From: Chloroflexota bacterium
GTDB taxonomy: Bacteria > Chloroflexota > Anaerolineae > Anaerolineales > Anaerolineaceae
Assembly: GCA_004347695.1 (NCBI GenBank)
Contig: SLTK01000009.1
Span: 444,328 to 508,327 of the forward strand
Length of the DNA: 64,000 bases
Reading direction: 5' to 3'
Shown: piece by piece, positions 61,915-64,000 of the stretch
Layout: the number at the start of each line of letters is the position of its first letter
Position numbering within the stretch: position 1 is the stretch's first letter
Position numbers and translations under genes: made by a program
Notes under the pieces: model-generated
Told to the model about the DNA's origin: nothing
Seen by the model: only the letters and a program-made list of their open reading frames with translations
Databases searched by the model: none

Positions 61915-62484
61915 TTATGAATCCTGGCTATGCGCAGTTTTACTGGCAATTTTTTCGGCCAGGGCTTTCTTTTTTTGGATGGTGTAGCCGCTGGCAGTAC
62001 GGCCTTGCCGGCTGCTCCAACACAACACTTCAGTCAACGAATGCAGCAGTTCCGCCACGCCGACTGCCGCTGTGGCATAAAGGAAGATGCGAGTACCGGC
62101 TGGCACAACCAGCATCAATGTGACCAGTACGGCTGCCACCCAGGTACCTACGCAGGTTGGACAGCAGATGAGCTGCCCCATGGCCTGGCGAAATCCGGTT
62201 CCACGTGGGACAACTGCCTTGCCATCGCCCGAGTTGTCATCCACAACTTTGGTAAACGGTGCCCTTAAGGGGTCCATAATCCGGTCGAATGCGATCATGC
62301 GGCCTAACCGAAAAGTTGCCAGTCCGATCAAAATGAAGTCCAGCGCCGATAAGTCAAAAACTTTGATCCAGCCAACTTTCTGTTCCACCCAAAATCCAAG
62401 CAGCCCAAAACCAATAAGGAATATTACCGACAATAAAATTTTTGTGATGGTTTCCTGATTTTTAGCTCCCGGTTCCTGGGTCAT
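61915..62484 (-). CDS. DUF1360 family membrane protein in the nar operon
   Basis: A 189-residue protein with about three to four membrane helices. DUF1360 features are FILIGLATFRLGRMIAFDRIMDPLRAPFT and the cysteine pair motif MGQLICCPTCVGTWVAAV near residue 105. The function of the family is unknown. The ATG at 62484 with GAGGGAG in front is chosen over an ATG at 62541 inside narI. It lies between narI and narK, in place of narX/narL-type accessory genes seen elsewhere. Confidence 0.87.
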   Translation of the reverse strand: MTQEPGAKNQETITKILLSVIFLIGFGLLGFWVEQKVGWIKVFDLSALDFILIGLATFRLGRMIAFDRIMDPLRAPFTKVVDDNSGDGKAVVPRGTGFRQAMGQLICCPTCVGTWVAAVLVTLMLVVPAGTRIFLYATAAVGVAELLHSLTEVLCWSSRQGRTASGYTIQKKKALAEKIASKTAHSQDS

Positions 62485-62497
62485 TGCTCCCTCTTTT

Positions 62498-63187
62498 CTA
62501 CTGTGTGTTTTGTGTTCGAATTTTGCGATTCCACAGCACAATTTGCCATGGGCGAATTAAATAGCCAATGGGATAGGTGAAAATGTGAACCAGCCGCGAG
62601 AATGGAAAAATTACAGCCAATACAAAGTTATTGATCACATGCAGCTTGATGAGCCACGGCAGCGGCGCAACCAGATCCACCCGAGGGGTAAAGGTTGCCA
62701 GCGACAGCAGATAAGGCGAAAAGACGCCGGTGAACCAGTATGAGCCAAATCGGTAAAGCGTTGCAACCAGAACCCCGCTGATAACCGATACCAGCAGCGC
62801 CGCCAGTACAACCACATCCATCGGGGTAGTAACAACCTGCACCCTCCGCACCGTCACCCGGCGAAACACCAGGATCAGCAGACCAGCCAGCGACCACAGC
62901 CCAAGACCGAGACCAGTGATCTCGAGTAGATATAACCGCAGCGGGACAGCGTTCCACAACACTACGGACCGGGGTATCAATAACGCCAGCAAATGGCCCA
63001 ACAGTACGAGCACGATGCCGTAGTGGAAAGAGATGGAACCCCAGTACAGTTGTTTATTTTCCAGCAGTTGCGAAGAAAGGCTGGAAATGGAAAACGGCCG
63101 TATGATCGAGCGGTAAACGGTGACCACAACAAAAATAGTCAGGCTGATGTACGGCCAAATGACGAAGAAAATTGTGTTCCAGTCCAT
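62498..63187 (-). CDS. narI: Respiratory nitrate reductase gamma subunit (cytochrome b)
   Basis: A 229-residue membrane subunit with five helices that passes quinol electrons to NarH through two b hemes. The first heme-ligand pair is in SFHYGIVLVLLGHLLALL (10 residues apart) and the second in KLHVINNFVLAVIFPFSRLVH (18 apart), matching His56/66 and His187/205 of E. coli NarI. It lies 35 bases after narJ. Confidence 0.95.
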   Translation of the reverse strand: MDWNTIFFVIWPYISLTIFVVVTVYRSIIRPFSISSLSSQLLENKQLYWGSISFHYGIVLVLLGHLLALLIPRSVVLWNAVPLRLYLLEITGLGLGLWSLAGLLILVFRRVTVRRVQVVTTPMDVVVLAALLVSVISGVLVATLYRFGSYWFTGVFSPYLLSLATFTPRVDLVAPLPWLIKLHVINNFVLAVIFPFSRLVHIFTYPIGYLIRPWQIVLWNRKIRTQNTQ

Positions 63188-63222
63188 AAGTCACTACCCT
63201 CCTGAGTGGAAGTACCGTAGCG

Positions 63223-63747
63223 TCAATTTCTGTTACCCGTCGGAATTGAGGTGCGCATGATTGATGAGCAGGTTATTGCGATGGCTTTCATTAAATTCAC
63301 GTACGGATTGGTTGGATCGTCTTTTTCCATTGCGGCATGAATGCGGCCAACCGCCGGGGATAAAACCTCGATCAGTTCGTCAAGCGGTTCATCCAGCGCA
63401 TCGACCAGCCGTAATACCGGGATCAAGTGGTCGGGTAATTCACCATCGCTATCCACCTGGTGGGCAGCGATGGCCCGATTCATCATCGACATAAATGTGC
63501 CGCGCTGATAGTTGTCTCCCCAGGTCTGGTAACCGATATACGGCGCTGCCGGCGGGTTTAAATCCAGCGTCCGGGTGTGCAGTTCTTCCCAATCACCCAG
63601 ACTCAACCGGGAAATTCCATTAATGAAGTGGCTATACGCAGATTTGCAGTTCTCATCTACCAGTTCCATGCCATTCTGCCGAAGAAGATCCAGTCTGCCC
63701 GGAGCCGGGTAGCGCAAAGCTTCCGCAAGAAGTCCTAACTGTCCCAT
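63223..63747 (-). CDS. narJ: Nitrate reductase delta subunit, molybdenum cofactor assembly chaperone
   Basis: A 174-residue TorD/NarJ-fold helical chaperone, not part of the final enzyme, that helps load the molybdenum cofactor into NarG. Family segments are LLAEALRYPAPGRLDLLRQNG, EELHTRTLDLNPPAAPYIGYQTWGD and RGTFMSMMNRAI with DHLIPVLRLVDAL. The ATG at 63747 sits one base after the narH stop (TGACATG); an in-frame start at 63861 would lie within narH. Confidence 0.93.
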   Translation of the reverse strand: MGQLGLLAEALRYPAPGRLDLLRQNGMELVDENCKSAYSHFINGISRLSLGDWEELHTRTLDLNPPAAPYIGYQTWGDNYQRGTFMSMMNRAIAAHQVDSDGELPDHLIPVLRLVDALDEPLDELIEVLSPAVGRIHAAMEKDDPTNPYVNLMKAIAITCSSIMRTSIPTGNRN

Positions 63748-63748
63748 G

Positions 63749-64000
63749 TCATTCCCCCCTCTGCGGCGGCTGGATGGCGCCAAATCCGACTTCGCCCTTG
63801 TGCGCCAACGGATCCTTCCAGGCTTCCACAGCAGTCTCTCGATGGTATTGCGGGATGACAAACTGCTCTTTCACATTGGGCAGGGTGGTCAGCTTGTAGA
63901 TCGCCTCGGCCTTTTCGACCGTCAGGCCAGCCTCACTGAGATAACCCAGCGTATCGCTATTTACCGCGCCACGTACAGTCTTATGCCGCATATACAAACG
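63749..64000 (-). CDS. narH: Nitrate reductase beta subunit, C-terminal fragment
   Basis: Only the last 83 or so residues lie in the window; the gene continues past its end. The segment EAIYKLTTLPNVKEQFVIPQYHRETAVE is typical of the C-terminus of NarH, the iron-sulfur subunit that links NarG to NarI. The [4Fe-4S] cysteines are outside the window. narG is expected further upstream on the minus strand. Confidence 0.9.
   Translation of the reverse strand, partial: RLYMRHKTVRGAVNSDTLGYLSEAGLTVEKAEAIYKLTTLPNVKEQFVIPQYHRETAVEAWKDPLAHKGEVGFGAIQPPQRGE

Overview
The window is one dense bacterial contig, about 90% coding, with short intergenic gaps and many 4-base start/stop overlaps. Gene content points to a Chloroflexota (green non-sulfur) bacterium, most likely an Anaerolineae-type heterotroph. 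It has very large YfhO-like membrane proteins, a BTAD/AAA activator, acidic TPR proteins full of Pro-Asp/Glu-Trp-Leu motifs, a secreted protein ending in LPLIMR, and a K+-independent proton pyrophosphatase. This assignment is inferred from family content, because no rRNA is present. No phage, insertion sequence or CRISPR array was seen.

Layout. 1-1.4 kb: two unrecognised genes, the first cut by the window edge. 1.4-7.8 kb (+): tRNA-Arg, then a stress/protein-quality operon (tpx, hsp20, lon, a receiver-only response regulator, a PHP/AlbA_2 fusion, a MoaB/MogA protein). 7.8-16.2 kb (-): three large polytopic membrane proteins, then MoxR ATPase and DUF58. 16.3-19.5 kb (+): a coiled-coil zinc-ribbon protein, possibly leaderless, and a membrane-anchored NACHT/HEAT protein. 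19.5-25.1 kb (-): an eight-gene run from a Tat-type L,D-transpeptidase through CcdA, TlpA and a glutaredoxin-like/DUF2085 fusion to PgeF, YggS, YggT and DUF167. 25.1-29.2 kb (-): a histidine ammonia-lyase with a variant MIO triad, a polyprenol/phytol kinase-like protein, SmpB and an MFS protein. 29.2-39.6 kb: mixed metabolic and envelope genes, including a class V aminotransferase, a patatin, zwf, a P1 peptidase, degV and hppA.

39.6-46 kb: a 396-bp non-coding region, the primary sigma factor, a 1292-residue TPR/disordered repeat protein, ndk and tRNA-Asp. 46-59.9 kb: a BTAD activator diverging from a probable exopolysaccharide/glycan cluster. That cluster holds a GT2-GAF protein, two more GT2 enzymes, an HprK-like P-loop protein, a flippase, a secreted protein, polytopic membrane proteins and a CPBP protein with degenerate motifs. 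59.9-64 kb (-): a respiratory nitrate reductase operon (narH partial, narJ, narI, DUF1360, narK, FmdE-like).

The most unusual items are the PDWL-repeat protein beside rpoD, the PHP-AlbA_2 fusion, the NACHT/HEAT protein, the Ser-Ser-Gly ammonia-lyase, the cysteine-less glutaredoxin/DUF2085 fusion, and the glycan cluster with its HprK-like and GAF-fused components. All functions are read from sequence motifs; no database search was possible.
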